Shown in pieces: positions 23,247-35,615 of a stretch of DNA of 64,000 bases; the first letter of the stretch is position 1, and each line of letters begins with the position of its first letter. A program made the position numbers and the translations under genes. The notes under the pieces are model-generated. The model was not told the DNA's origin and searched no databases. It worked only from the letters and a program-made list of their open reading frames with translations. The DNA is from Allium sativum (Eukaryota; Streptophyta; Magnoliopsida; Asparagales; Amaryllidaceae), in the NCBI GenBank assembly GCA_030737875.1, contig CM060915.1:899933177-899997176 (forward strand), written 5' to 3'.

Positions 23247-24303
23247 TGAAGGTTACCGGATCAGATAAAAGATTTGAAAAATTATTTTCAAAATGGTTTT
23301 AAAAGAAGCATTTTCAAAAGAAAAGATTTGTTTTAAAGGAATATTCCCTAAAGCCATATGCACTATCTTCTGATTCTCTATTTGAATTCTTGTCTCCTTC
23401 TTTCTTGAGTCTCTGGGGCTCCTGGCTTTCTGGGAGGTAACCTTATCGAAGGGCGAAGTAGTACCCGACTTCCATCTATAACCGTAGTAGTTCCACCTGC
23501 GGTTAGTTTTCTTTCAAGCTTAGTAGGGTTTTCTGTACGATGGAAGCAGCTTTCGAGAGATTTGTCAACATGACTACACACGGAAGGAGATGAGGAGTTT
23601 GGCAAAGGAGCACAACCCTAGGATGAGGAATTCATGGATGTAGATTTAGCTCACAAAGGAGGAAGGAATTATAAAACGTAAGACAAAAGGAAGTATCTTT
23701 ACTAGGGTATGATAGGGCATATAAGTAAGGACAAGGGCAAGAATGAGGCACAAGATTTTCAGAAGGGCAAGTACATACTTTCACCACCAAGCGTACCTAG
23801 GAGTAAGGCAGTAAAGTTCTGTTGGAAGAGTCTAGTCTTGCTGTTCGTACTCTTTCGGTTTTAGCGCTTCGCATTTGTTCATATCCACTTCCATAGTTGA
23901 GTCTCTACAACATAGTACTTGTATAGTAGAAAGATCCCACTAGAGTCTCAAATCCAATTGGTGGTCCGACCAGTTTATTTTTGGTTAGTAGGGATTTGAG
24001 AATAGCTAGCGAGTTTGCTTATATCATCTCACGTAGATCGTCTAAATTCGGAGGAGATATTCGTTGGGTGCTTGTCTGATATTGGTTTAGGCCTTTGGGG
24101 TTTTACTCGAGGAATGTCAAGTTCGACTAGGATGGGTTGCGTGAGAGATGAATATTTGTGGCAGGCACTCCAAAAAGCAAGTAGTAACCTTTCGACCCTT
24201 ATAGTTATGGCATGGTGGAGGAGAGGGAGACCTCTAATCCTCTTAGTACATACACTTGATACCGTGATTGACATCTGTTTATTTCGGAAATGGAGATCAG
24301 GAA

Positions 24304-24430
24304 CTTCACAATCGTGAAGTTAAATTAGTTAAGATACAGTGGAGCAAAGCTCAAGAAGGCTAGATACTAGCATCATACCCTTTTTCCTTAAGGGTGCATC
24401 CTTGATTTCTTTGTTTAGGAGCTTTACGCA
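24304..24430 (+). pseudogene. Chromodomain/3'-pol relic in C interior 1
   Basis: In frame from 24304 the bases read LHNREVKLVKIQWSKAQEG, against [19 protein letters not shown] at residues 1413-1431 of D's polyprotein. About 25 bp holding D's ATWETE segment are missing, and the remainder (GCTAGATAC...CATACCCTTTTT...GGGTGCATCCTTGAT) aligns with D's codons to the stop but contains stops. It shows C descends from a chromodomain-bearing element. Too short to be functional. Confidence 0.75.
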
Positions 24431-24970
24431 TAATTGTTTCTCTCTTTCCAAAGTATATCCTCTAGGTCGTATCTTCGATCCTTAGTTAGAAGCCAACGGA
24501 TGTAAACATGTGTTTGAAACATGTTATGGTTGGTGGTTGCAAGTGGTTGCTAATGGTTGCTCGTGGATGCATATGCATACGTATTAGGCACTAGATCAGT
24601 TCGGACGCTTTCATATTGCATTTACAGATATGTATTTGTTTGTAAGTTGAACTTGATATGTTATCATATGGATGTTGCATATGGATGAATGGCTATGCAC
24701 GCATGTAGTATTTACATAACTAGGGATGCTTACATACATGATTGGACGCATGGCACTAACATGATTCACATTAAGGAGGTCAACTGAATCAGTAGACCGC
24801 CTGATCCCGCATTAGATAAAGACATATACACACACTATGCATATGAACATGAAAGCATTAGAAATCTTTTAAGGACAATGAATGCCTGTGATTGAATGGT
24901 TGAGTAGATGGGTGACTGGATGGTAGGACACATTCTTCCTAACTTGAAGATTTCGGGGACGAAATCCTTT

Positions 24971-24984
24971 TAAGTGGGGGAGAA
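24971..24984 (+). other. C polypurine tract 1
   Basis: TAAGTGGGGGAGAA abutting LTR 2, preceded by TTTCGGGGACGAAATCCTTT, the same as D. Confidence 0.92.
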
Positions 24985-25235
24985 TGTAACACCCCGTAAT
25001 TCTGTAACACTAAGATTCACCAATCAAGGAAGAATTAAAAGTTAAATTCAAAATTAAGGGAAACAGGCTACGCCATTGCGTTCGTCTCGGAATTCTACAT
25101 GAAAACGAGTCCGAGTTTGCGTAAATCGAAGTCCGTATGAAGAAGATATGGCCTCCGGAAGATTCAACAAAGTTCAAATTTCAAAACAGGTCAGAAAACA
25201 AGTTCGAAATTCAAAAATCGGACCCAGATTGGGCT

Positions 25236-25255
25236 GGGCGGGAATTTTCCCGCCC
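25236..25255 (+). promoter_or_regulatory. E2F-like palindrome, C LTR 2
   Basis: Perfect inverted repeat GGGCGGGAA-TT-TTCCCGCCC with TTTCCCGC inside; about 170 bp upstream of the TATA box. Confidence 0.55.
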
Positions 25256-25259
25256 AAGG

Positions 25260-25321
25260 CACCCAGGTCGACTGGGTAGTCGACCTGGGGCACCCAGGTC
25301 GACTGGGTAGTCGACCTGGGG
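25260..25321 (+). repeat. Duplicated GTCGAC hairpin, C LTR 2
   Basis: Two 31-bp copies, each a perfect hairpin with arms CCAGGTCGACT and AGTCGACCTGG around GGGT. LTR 1 and LTR 3 have one copy. Confidence 0.85.
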
Positions 25322-25423
25322 GTCAACCCCCCTCCCCCCCCCCCCCGCTTTTTCCAGCTTTCTGAACCTGATTCGTTTCTCTGTATCCGGACGCCCTTCT
25401 GACCAGATTCGTTGACTTCTACA

Positions 25424-25433
25424 CTATATAAAA
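25424..25433 (+). promoter_or_regulatory. TATA box, C LTR 2
   Basis: CTATATAAAA at the equivalent place to LTR 1. Confidence 0.6.
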
Positions 25434-26051
25434 AGCCTTAGCCTCGTTCTCTATTCACAATTCTTTTCTATCCTTATACTGCCTCTGAGAAAATGTATAA
25501 ATAAAATAATATATAAAATAAATCAAGACGAGGAAATGCTGGTAAAGATTTTCAAGAAGAGGTTCAAGTCAAGCCAGGATTCAAGTGAAGATTCAAACGA
25601 CTTCAACGACTATTTTTCAACGAATCTATTCTAATCTAATCTCTGTAAGTCAGTTATTTTTAGATTTGAACGCTTTCTCTGTTCGTGACATGAAATTAAA
25701 GGAATAAAAGAATATGCCAAATCTCTCTCTATTCTAATCAGTGCCTACACTCTTGGACCTAATCAAGGACTGTTATGATTCAAGGACAAATGAGACCGTG
25801 ACTATGAAACTATGGACCTTAAAACCATATGCCTCTATGACTATGAACATTGCCTATGACTATGGACATTGCCTATGACTATGACTGTGACTATGAGAAT
25901 TATTTCCCTGACTAAGCCTATGCCTTTGATTAGGAAACATAAACTATTGCCTATGACATAACAAGGACAATTGTGACTAAACACCTATGATTCATGACTA
26001 GGAAAGTGTTGCTTAAGTTTTTGACTGTGAAATTGGGTCTAAACCTGATTT

Positions 26052-26231
26052 TCTATTCTGTCTATTCTTGGTTTTCTTTGGTTTTAGACCTTGGGAATTT
26101 ACCTATTAAGTTAGGTCTACCCATGTTCTTGAACCTACGTCTCTATTCTGTCTATTCTTGGTTTTCTTTGGTTTTAGACCTTGGGAATTTACCTATTAAG
26201 TTAGGTCTACCCATGTTCTTGAACCTACGTC
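26052..26231 (+). repeat. 90-bp direct duplication, C LTR 2
   Basis: Two adjacent, nearly identical 90-bp units starting TCTATTCTGTCTATTCTTGG. Also in LTR 3 (32307-32486); single in LTR 1. Confidence 0.9.
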
Positions 26232-27206
26232 GTTATTCAACCCTTTTATGCCAGTTATTATGTCTATCTTTGGCATAGCATCTTTGGTTCATTCCCTATT
26301 TTCTATGAATCTAGATTTATCTATAATCTATATTGAATCACGATTATACGAACGGTGGGAATACGATTTGGGCAAAATATCAAATTTACTAAAAACGTAG
26401 TTTTTAACTTGGAAATTGGCATAAATTGGGAACATGCATTACGACATGCAAATTGGATAAATTTGACATGAATTATAGTATGTGTAATTTGAATCTAGCG
26501 TTGGCGTGTAAATCTAGCATTTACATGAATTTTGAACTAGAGTAATAAGTCTAGTTTGACATGAATTAGAATGTTAAATCAGAATTGGATTACCTAATTT
26601 GGCACGGTAAGTATATTAGCATAAATTTGAAATTGGCCATAATTGGGAGTAATTGGCAGGTTTAGCAAAATCATGGTTAGTGACACTTAATTTGGTATAG
26701 TTTACATACCAAAAAGCATAAATATGATTTAGAGGGGGAAATGGGCCATAAGAATGAATGTTGACAATTTACATTAAAAGAGAAATTAGGAAATAAGTAA
26801 ATTAGGAATAATTTACTTATAGGATTTGTCCTAAATGAGAAAAGGTAAATTTAGACAAAAGAAAGGTTTATTAACGACATCTCTTTTAATAACACGCCAG
26901 AAAGTTCTAGGGTGACAGAGAGGATAGTGTCTAGGCTTGGGTTTGGAAAATACAAGTTTCCTGCTCTCCCTGGCTATCCCTAACTGATCCGACGGATGGG
27001 ATGGTTACTTTCAAAACCTGATTTGAAAACTAATCAAAACCCTTTGAACTTAGTAAACACTAATATGCCTAACCCGATGTTAGACTGAGTTGCAATGTAA
27101 ACCTGCCCGGAACCAACCGGCACATCCAGTATTCGCAACAATATCTGTCTAATGTGAGTGGTTGCGGCTTTAATCTATTTAATTAAAGCTATAATAAGAA
27201 TGGTAG

Positions 27207-27890
27207 GGTTAAGTTAACTAAGACACTTAACCAATTCAACAAGATAACCAAACCAATGGGTGGGGTTAGTTTCATACAGACACTTAACATAGTTAAGCTA
27301 GAATGGGAGGGTTAAGTCTATAGGAACACTTAACCAACTTAACACAGTCAAGCTAGAATGGGAGGGCTAAGTCCATAGGGACACTTAACCAAACTTATGG
27401 TAACAAGACCAGATTTGTAGGGGTTAAGTAACTAAGAAAACAATTAGCCAAATTAACCTGTTAACTAGACTAGAAGGTGGGGTTAAGTAAAGTTAATACA
27501 CTTAGCCAAATTAACATGTTAACTAGACTAGAGGTTGGGTTAAGTAAATACACTTAGCCAATTTGATATGTTAGCTGGGCTAGACCGTAGGGTTAAGTAA
27601 GCTTGAACACTTAACCATCGGATTGTGATAAAGGAATAGGGTTAAGTCTAAAACATGAAGGGATAATACTTAACCATTAATAACAACATGTCAGTTAAAA
27701 CAGACGGGCAAGGAACACTTAACCAATACAGGATGAATGGGTAGGGTTAAGTAATAAGAAATACTTAACCGATATAACTTGGTTTGTGGTAGGGTTAAGT
27801 CCTCATGAATTACTGATAACACTTAACCAGTTTAACAGGATGAATGAAGAGGGTTAAGTTGGCTTGAATTGACTAATGACACTTAACCAA
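27207..27890 (+). repeat. GGTTAAGT/ACTTAACC array, C LTR 2
   Basis: Same array as in LTR 1, with scattered substitutions but unit order conserved. Confidence 0.8.
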
Positions 27891-29354
27891 TCCAAATTGA
27901 CGGGAAAGAGAACTAAGTAGTAAACCTTAGTTAAGAAAACAACGATTTTGGAAACTAAGTGGTAAATCTTAGCTAGTAAAACTAAGTAGTAATTCTTAGT
28001 ATAACACAGGAAGGAGTGAATGTCCGTCTGAGTAAAAAGGAGGCTCCAAAGAATTGGGTTACGAAGCCCTAGGCTTCGAGGGGACGTGAGGGTACTCTTG
28101 GTATCCCTCTGTGAGGCTGCAGATGATCCTCCTGGGCTCACAGAGGTTAAGGTCTGCGTAGAAGAACCAGGGGTATGCCTTGGTTGCAATATATGGCAAC
28201 CTAAAGACTAGGATGTACCGGCGTGATTCGGCGAGAAAACGGTACCCTGTGATAGCAACTCGTCGTCTACCATCCATCTTGAGTCAATCGAGATACGTGA
28301 AGCGGAAAGGCGAAGAACTCCAAAAGACCATATACTTGCTATCTAGTTATGGGTGAGGATGGCCATAGGATAGTGGGGCATCGGGGGCCTGCGTATAGTT
28401 CTCATTTTTCAAGGTGTGCCTTTCATTAGTTGATGGAGGGTTCGAGGGGGACCATAGCCACTGGAATAAAAACAGACCTTAGCATCTGCATCGGCATATA
28501 TCTGAAAACTCCCGACCGAGTTCTGTATTCCTTGATTTGCCCTTCCACATGACTCGGACTGCACATTACAGGATATGTGCATCTAGACAAGCGATAACGG
28601 TTCGCGATACATGCGTCGGGAAGTATAGGAACATATACCACTTTAGGTAGTGTGTCCTAGACTTGGGGGCATCGATTGGACTAGGGGGCATAAACCCTGA
28701 ATCCGAGAAGCGTTCAGCAGATAGCGTAAATTCTAGTTGAAACTAGAAAGCACTTGATAGAAAACCCTAGATTAGATCCAGGTAACAAATAATAAATGTA
28801 TGCCTGAAGGCAATGGAAACTACAGGGATTGGGATCACGTTGTCATTACTAATTGGGACACTAGTTGGGTGGTGCAGAGATATAGAAACCAGTATAACAA
28901 GAAAATAGCGAAGCGGCGAAAGTACTAGAGCATATCCAGTTAATCTTATCTTAGCATATCTTGTGTTAATCTTGTCTAATCTTGCTGAACCTATCATCAT
29001 GGCGTTATCTTATATTCAGTTAATTCATGTCATTTTGTTGTTCCATGTTCACATGCTAGAAGTTACTGAACTTACTCAGGCTTTATGTCTGACTCTGTTT
29101 TTCTTTCGTCTTCTTTTCTTCCGTCCCCCCCCCCAAGGTAGTAAAGGAGGGAATAGTATAGCTCAGGTTAAGTTGGACTGTCACTCTTTCCCAGCTTGAA
29201 GATTTGTCGAAGTTTGCTTGGATTCTCTTTTCAAATGCTATGGCTGGATCTTGCTAAAATTGGGGAATATAAATGCTGTTTTATGCTTCTTTATTTTGTA
29301 AGACAGATGATACTCTGATATTGTAAAAGAAATCATTGTACAAACTATTTTATC

Positions 29355-29360
29355 AATAAA
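29355..29360 (+). terminator. Poly(A) signal, C LTR 2
   Basis: AATAAA equivalent to 23098. Confidence 0.5.
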
Positions 29361-29491
29361 GCAAAGTTTTATTTTCCGCTGTTTAATTTTTGTCTGTCTT
29401 GTAATTTATCTGCATCTTTTACCCTAAATGCTCCACAGAACTTAGTGCATTCCCTTTGTGAGTGACACTAACGGATGTGGGGTGTTACACG

Positions 29492-29503
29492 TGGTATCAG
29501 AGC
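29492..29503 (+). other. C primer-binding site 2
   Basis: TGGTATCAGAGC two bases after LTR 2. Confidence 0.93.
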
Positions 29504-30561
29504 TGAAGGTTACCGGATCAGATAAAAGATTTGAAAAATTATTTTCAAAATGGTTTTAAAAGAAGCATTTTCAAAAGAAAAGATTTGTTTTAAAGGCATA
29601 TTCCCAAAAGCCATACGCACTATCTTCTGATTCTCTGTTTGAATTCTTGTCTCCTTCTTTCTTGAGTCTCTGGGGCTCCTGGCTTTCTGGGAGGTAACCT
29701 CATCGAAGGGCGAAGTAGTACCCGACTTCCATCTATAACCGTAGTAGTTCCACCTGCGGTTAGTTTTCTTTCAAGCTTAGTAGGGTTTTCTGTACGATGG
29801 AAGCAGCTTTCGAGAGATTTGTCAACATGACTACACACGAGAGGAGATGAGGAGTTTGGCAAAGGAGCACAACCCTAGGATGAGGAATCCATGGATGTAG
29901 ATTTAGCTCACAAAGGAGGAAGGAATTATAAAACCTAAGACAAGAGGAAGTATCTTTACTAGGGTATGATAGGGCATATAAGTAAGGACAAGGGAAAGAA
30001 TGAGGAACAAGATTTTCAGAAAGGCAAGTACATACTTTCACCACCAAGCGTACCTAGGAGTAAGGCAGTAAAGTTCTGTTGGAAGAGTCTAGTCTTGCTG
30101 TTCGTACTCTTTCGGTTTTAGCGCTTCGCATTTGTTCATATCCACTTCCATAGTTGAGTCTCTGCACCATAGTACTTGTATAGTAGAAAGATCCCACTAG
30201 AGTCTCAAATCCAATTGGTGGTTCGACCAGTTTATTTTTGGTTAGTAGGGATTTGAGAATAGCTAGCGAGTTTGCTTATATCATCTTACGTAGATCGTCT
30301 AAATTCGGAGGAGATATTCCTTGGGTGCTTGTCTGATATTGGTTTAGGCCTTTGGGGTTTGTACTCGAGGAATGTCAAGTTCGACTAGGATGGGTTGCGT
30401 GAGAGATGAATAGTTGTGGAAGGCACTCCAAAAAGCACATAGTAACCTTTCGACCCTTATAGTTATGGCATGGTGGAGGAGAGGGAGACCTCTAATCATC
30501 TTAGTACATACACTTGATACCGTGATTGACATCTGTTTATTTCGGAAATGGAGATCATGAA

Positions 30562-30685
30562 CTTCACAATCGTGAAGTTAAATTAGTTAAGATACAGTGG
30601 AGTAAAGCTCAAGAAGGCTAGATACTAGCATCATACCCTTTTTCCTTAAGGGTGCATCCTTGATTTCTTTGTTTAGGAGCTTTAC
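30562..30685 (+). pseudogene. Chromodomain/3'-pol relic in C interior 2
   Basis: Same relic as at 24304, with one silent difference in the aligned segment (AGC to AGT). Interrupted by the same stops, so the decay predates the tandem duplication. Confidence 0.75.
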
Positions 30686-31228
30686 GCATAATTGTTTCTC
30701 TCTTTCCAAAGTATATCCTCTAGGTCGTATCTTCGATCCTTAGGTAGAAGCCAATGGATGTAAACATGTGTTTGAAACATGTTATGGTTGGTGGTTGCAA
30801 GTGGTTGCTAATGGTTGCTCGTGGATGCATATGCATACGTATTAGGCACTAGATCAGTTCGGACGCTTTCATATTGCATTTATAGATATGTATTTGTTTG
30901 TAAGTTGAACTTGATATGTTATCATATGGATGTTGCATATGGATGAATGGCTATGCACACATGTAGTATTTACATAACTAGGGATGCTTGCATACATGAT
31001 TGGACGCATGGCACTGACATGATTCACATTAAGGAGGTCAACTAAATCAGTAGACCGCCTGATCCTGCTTTAGATAAAGACATATACACACACTATGCAT
31101 ATGAACATGAAAGAATTAGAAATATTTTAAGGACAATGAATGCCTGTGATTGAATGGTTGAGTAGATGGGTGACTGGATGGTAGGACACATTCTTCCTAA
31201 CTTGAAGATTTCGGGGACGAAATCCATT

Positions 31229-31242
31229 TAAGTGGGTGAGAA
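31229..31242 (+). other. C polypurine tract 2, mutated
   Basis: TTAAGTGGGTGAGAA: the G-run is broken by one T compared with tract 1. It directly precedes LTR 3, so it must have worked at insertion and mutated later. Confidence 0.85.
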
Positions 31243-31493
31243 TGTAACACCCCGTAATTCTGTAACACTAAGATTCACCAATCAAGGCAGAATTAAAAGT
31301 TAAAATCAAAATTAATGGAAACGGGCTGCATAATTGCGTTCGTCTCGGAATTCTGCATGAAAACGAGTCAGAGTTTGCGTAAATCGGAGTCCGTATGATG
31401 AAGATATGGCCTCCGGAAGATTCGGCGAAGTTCAAATTTCAAAACAGGTCAGAAAACAAGTTCGAAATTCAAAAATCGGACCCAGATTGAGCT

Positions 31494-31513
31494 GGGCGGG
31501 AATTTTCCCGCTC
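31494..31513 (+). promoter_or_regulatory. E2F-like palindrome, C LTR 3
   Basis: GGGCGGGAATTTTCCCGCTC; TTTCCCGC intact, one mismatch in the palindrome. Confidence 0.5.
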
Positions 31514-31666
31514 AAGGCACCCAGGTCGACTGGGTAGTCGACCAGGGGGTCCACCCCCCCCCCCTCCCCGCCCCCCCGCCCCCCCCGCCGCTTTTTCCAG
31601 CTTTCTGAACCTAATTCGTTTCTCTGTATCCGGACGCCCTTCTGACCAGATTCGTTGACTTCTACA

Positions 31667-31676
31667 TTATATAAAC
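31667..31676 (+). promoter_or_regulatory. TATA box, C LTR 3
   Basis: TTATATAAAC, one change from LTR 1. Confidence 0.55.
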
Positions 31677-32306
31677 AGCCTTAGCCTCCTTCTCTATTCA
31701 CAATTCTTTTCTATCCTGATGCTGCCTCTGAGAAAATGTATAAATAAAATAATATATAAAATAAATCAAGACGAGGAAATGCTGCTAAAGATTTTCAAGA
31801 AGAGGTTCAAGTCAAGCCAGGATTCAAGTGAAGATTCAAACGACTTCAACGACTGTTTTTCTACGAATCTATTCTAATCTAATCTCTGTAAGTCGGTTAT
31901 TTTTAGATTTGAACGCTTTCTCTGTTCGTGACATGAAATTAAAGGAATAAAAGAATATGCCAAATCTCTCTCTTTCTCTCTCTCTATTTGAATCAGTGCC
32001 TATACTCTTGGACCTAATCAAGGACTGTTATGATTCAAGGACAAATGAGACTGTGACTATGAAACTTTGGACCTTAAAACCATATGCCTCTATGACTATG
32101 AACATTGCCTATGACTATGGACATTGCCTATGACTATGACTGTGACTATGAGAATTATTTCCCTGACTAAGCCTATGCCTTTGATTAGGAAACATAAACT
32201 ATTGCCTATGACATAACAAGGACAATTGTGACTAAACACCTATGATTCATGACTAGGAAAGTGTTGCTTAAGTTTTTGACTGTGAAATTGGGTCTACACC
32301 TGATTT

Positions 32307-32486
32307 TCTTTTCTATCTATTCTTGGTTTTCTTTGGTTTTAGACCTTGGGAATTTACCTATTAAGTTAGGTCTACCCATGTTCTTGAACCTACGTGTCTA
32401 TTCTGTCTATTCTTGGTTTTCTTTGGTTTTAGACCTTGGGAATTTACGTATTAAGTTAGGTCTACCCATGTTCTTGAACCTACGTC
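32307..32486 (+). repeat. 90-bp direct duplication, C LTR 3
   Basis: Same two-unit duplication as in LTR 2, with a few changes. Confidence 0.88.
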
Positions 32487-33461
32487 GTTATTTAACCCTT
32501 TTTATGCCAGTTATTATGTCTGTCTTTGGCATAGCATCTTTGGTTCATTCCCTATTTTCTACGAATCTAGATTTATCTATAATCTAGATTGAATCACGAT
32601 TATACGAACGGTGGGAATACGATTTGGGTAAAATATGAAATTTACTAAAAACGTAGTTTTTAACTTGGAAATTGGCATAAATTGGGAACATGCATTACGG
32701 CATGCAAATTGGATAAATTTGACATGAATAATAGGATGTGTAATTTGAATCTAGCATTGGCGTGTAAATCTAGCATTTACATGAATTGTGAAATAGAGTA
32801 ATAAGTCTAGTTTGACATGAATTAGAATGTTAAATCAGAATTGGATTAGCTAATTTGGCACGGTAAGTATATTAGCATAAATTTGAAATTGGCCATAATT
32901 GGGAGTAATTGGCAGGGTTAGCAAAATCATGGTTAGTGACACTTAATTTGGTATAGTTTACATACCAAAAAGCATAAATATGATTTAGAGGGGGAAATGG
33001 GCCATAAGAATGAATGTTGACAATTTACATTAAAGGAGAAATTAGGAAATAAGTAAATTAGGAATAATTTACTTATAGGATTTGTCCTAAATGAGAAAAG
33101 GTAAATTTAGACAAAAGAAAGGTTTATTAATGACATCTCTTTTAATAACACGCCAGAAAGTTCTAGGGTGACAGAGAGGATAGTGTCTAGGATTGGGTTT
33201 GGAAAATACAAGTTTCATGCTCTCTCTGGCTATGCCTAACTGATCCGACGGACGGGATGGTTACTTTCAAAACCTGATTTGAAAACTAATCAAAACCCTT
33301 TGAACTTAGATAACACGAATATGTCTAACCCGAGGTTAGACTGAGTTGCGATGTAAACCTGCCCGGAACCAACCGGCACATCCAGTATTCGCAACAATAC
33401 CTGTCTAATGTGAGTGGTCGTGGCTTTAATCTATTTAATTAAAGCTAGAATAAGAATGGTA

Positions 33462-34146
33462 GGGTTAAGTTAACTAAGAAAATTAACCAATTCAACAAGA
33501 TAACCAAACCAATGGGTGGGGTTAGGTTCATACAGACACTTAACATAGTTAAGCTAGAATGGGAGGGTTAAGTCTATAGGAACACTTAACCAACTTAACA
33601 CAGTCAAGCTAGAATGGGAGGGCTAAGTCATAGGGACACTTAACCAAACTTATGGTAACAAGACCAGATTTGTAGGAGTTAAGTAACTAAGAAAACACTT
33701 AGCCAAATTAACCTGTTAACTAGACTAGAAGGTTGGGTTAAGTAAAGTTAATACACTTAGCCAAATAAACATGTTAACTAGACTAGAGGTTGGGATTAAG
33801 TAAATACACTTAGCCAATTTGATATGTTAGCTGGGCTAGACCGTAGGGTTAAGTAAGCTTGAACACTTAACCATCGGATTGTGATAAAGGAATAGGGTTA
33901 AGTCTAAAACATGAAGGAATAATACTTAACCATTAATAACAACATGTCAGTTAAAACAGACGGGCAAGGAACACTTAACCAGTACAGGATGAATGGGTAG
34001 AGTTAAGTAATAAGAAATACTTAACCAATATAACTTGGTTTGTTGTAGGGTTAAGTCATCATGAATTACTGATAACACTTAACCAGTTTAACAGGATGAA
34101 TGAAGACGGTTAAGTTGGCTTGAATTGACTAATGACACTTAACCAA
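33462..34146 (+). repeat. GGTTAAGT/ACTTAACC array, C LTR 3
   Basis: Third copy of the array; unit order as in LTR 1 and LTR 2, with scattered mutations. Confidence 0.8.
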
Positions 34147-35609
34147 TCCAAATTGACGGGAAAGAGAACTAAGTAGTAAACCTTAGTTAAGAAAACAATG
34201 ATTCTGGAAACTAAGTGGTAAATCTTAGCTAGTAAAACTAAGTAGTAATTCTTAGTATAACACGGGAAGGAGCGAATATCCGTCTGAGTAAAAAGGAGGC
34301 TCCAAAGAATTGGGTTACGAAGCCCGAGGCTTCGAGGGGACGTGAGGGTACTCTTGGTATCCCTCTGTGAGGCTGCAGATGATCCTCCTGGGCTCACAGA
34401 GGTTAAGGTCTGCGTAGAAGAACCAGGGGTATGCCTTGGTTGCAATATATGGCAACCTAAAGACTAGGATGGACCGGCGTGATTCGACGAGAAAACGGTA
34501 GCCCTGTGATAGCAACTCGTCGTCTACCATCCATCTTGAGTCAATCGAGATACGTAAAGCGGAAAGGCGGAGAACTCCAAAAGACCATATACATGCTATC
34601 TAGTTATGGGTGAGGATGGCCATAGGATAGTGGGGCATCGGGGGCCTGCGTATAGTTCTCATTTTCAAGGTGTGCCTTTCATTAGTTGAGGGAGGGGTCG
34701 AGTGGGACCATAGCCACTGGAATAAAAACAGACCTTAGCATTTGCATCGGCAGATATCTGAAAACTCCCAACTGAGTTCTGTATTCCTTGATTTGCCCTG
34801 CCACAGGACTCGAACTGCACATTACAGGACATGTGCATCTAGACAAGCGATAACGGTTCGCGATACATGCGTGGGGAAGTATAGGAACATATACCACTCT
34901 AGGTAGTGTGTCCTAGACTTGGGGGCATCGATTGGACAAGGGGTCTAAACCCTGAATCCGAGAAGCGTTCAGCAGATAGCGTAAACTCTAGTTGAAACTA
35001 GAAAGCACTTGATAGAAAACCCTAGATTAGATCCAGGTAACAAATAATAAATGTATGCCTGAAGGCAACGGAAACTACAGGGATTGGGATCACGTTGTCG
35101 TTACTAGTTAGGACACTAGTTGAGTGGTGCAGAGATATAGAAACCAGTATAACAAGGAAATAGCGAAGCGGCAAAAGTACTAGAGCATATCTAGTTAATC
35201 TTATCTTAGCATATCTTGTGTTAATCTTGTCTAATCTTGCTGAACCTATCATCATGGCGTTATCTTGTATTCAGTTAATTCATGTCGTTTTGTTGTTCCA
35301 TGTTCACATGCTAGAAGTTACTGAACTTACTCAGGCTTTATGTCTGACTCTGTTTTTCTTTCGTCTTCTTTTCTTCCGTTCCCCCCCCCCAGGTAGTAAA
35401 GGAGGGAATAGTATAGCTCAGGTTAAGTTGGAATGTCACTCTTTCCCAGCTTGAAGATTTGTCGAAGTTTGCTTGGATTCTCTTTTCAAATGCTATGGCT
35501 GGCTCTTGCTAAAATTGGGGAATATAAATGTTGTTTTATGGTTCTTTATTTTGTAAGACAAATGATACTCTGATATTGTAAAAGAAATCATTGTACAAAC
35601 TATTTTATC

Positions 35610-35615
35610 AATAAA
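35610..35615 (+). terminator. Poly(A) signal, C LTR 3
   Basis: AATAAA equivalent to 23098. Confidence 0.5.

Larger units (their letters stand above)
23233..24984 (+). other. Element C interior 1, noncoding
   Basis: PBS, then a leader closely matching that after D's PBS (GATAAAA(G)NTTT(G)GAAAA), about 1 kb of unrecognised sequence, a chromodomain relic (about 24304-24430) and a 3' UTR (24480-24970) that aligns with D's 3' UTR on the minus strand (57376-57945). No intact frame above 100 codons. Confidence 0.85.
25645..29137 (+). other. Predicted intron within C LTR 2
   Basis: CTCT|GTAAGTCAG donor to pyrimidine/C-tract AAG acceptor at 29137, 3493 bp; equivalent to the one in LTR 1. Prediction only. 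Confidence 0.42.
24985..29489 (+). repeat. Element C LTR 2 (4505 bp), shared middle LTR
   Basis: Same landmarks as LTR 1. Carries two extra duplications: a 31-bp GTCGAC hairpin unit (25260-25290 and 25291-25321) and a 90-bp unit (26052-26141 and 26142-26231). Followed by a PBS and preceded by a purine tract, so it serves as 3' LTR of the first unit and 5' LTR of the second. Confidence 0.93.
29490..31242 (+). other. Element C interior 2, noncoding
   Basis: 1753 bp, about 2% different from interior 1 in the 370 bp compared; same PBS, leader, chromodomain relic and 3' UTR. No coding capacity. Confidence 0.88.
31888..35392 (+). other. Predicted intron within C LTR 3
   Basis: CTCT|GTAAGTCGG donor to C-run CAG|GTAGT acceptor at 35392, 3505 bp. 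The acceptor here is CAG rather than AAG, a better match to consensus. Confidence 0.45.

Noticed and set aside
24015..24317. A 100-codon plus-strand frame in C interior 1 as a small gene
   Set aside because: The equivalent frame in interior 2 is broken, and its end overlaps the chromodomain relic in a different frame.
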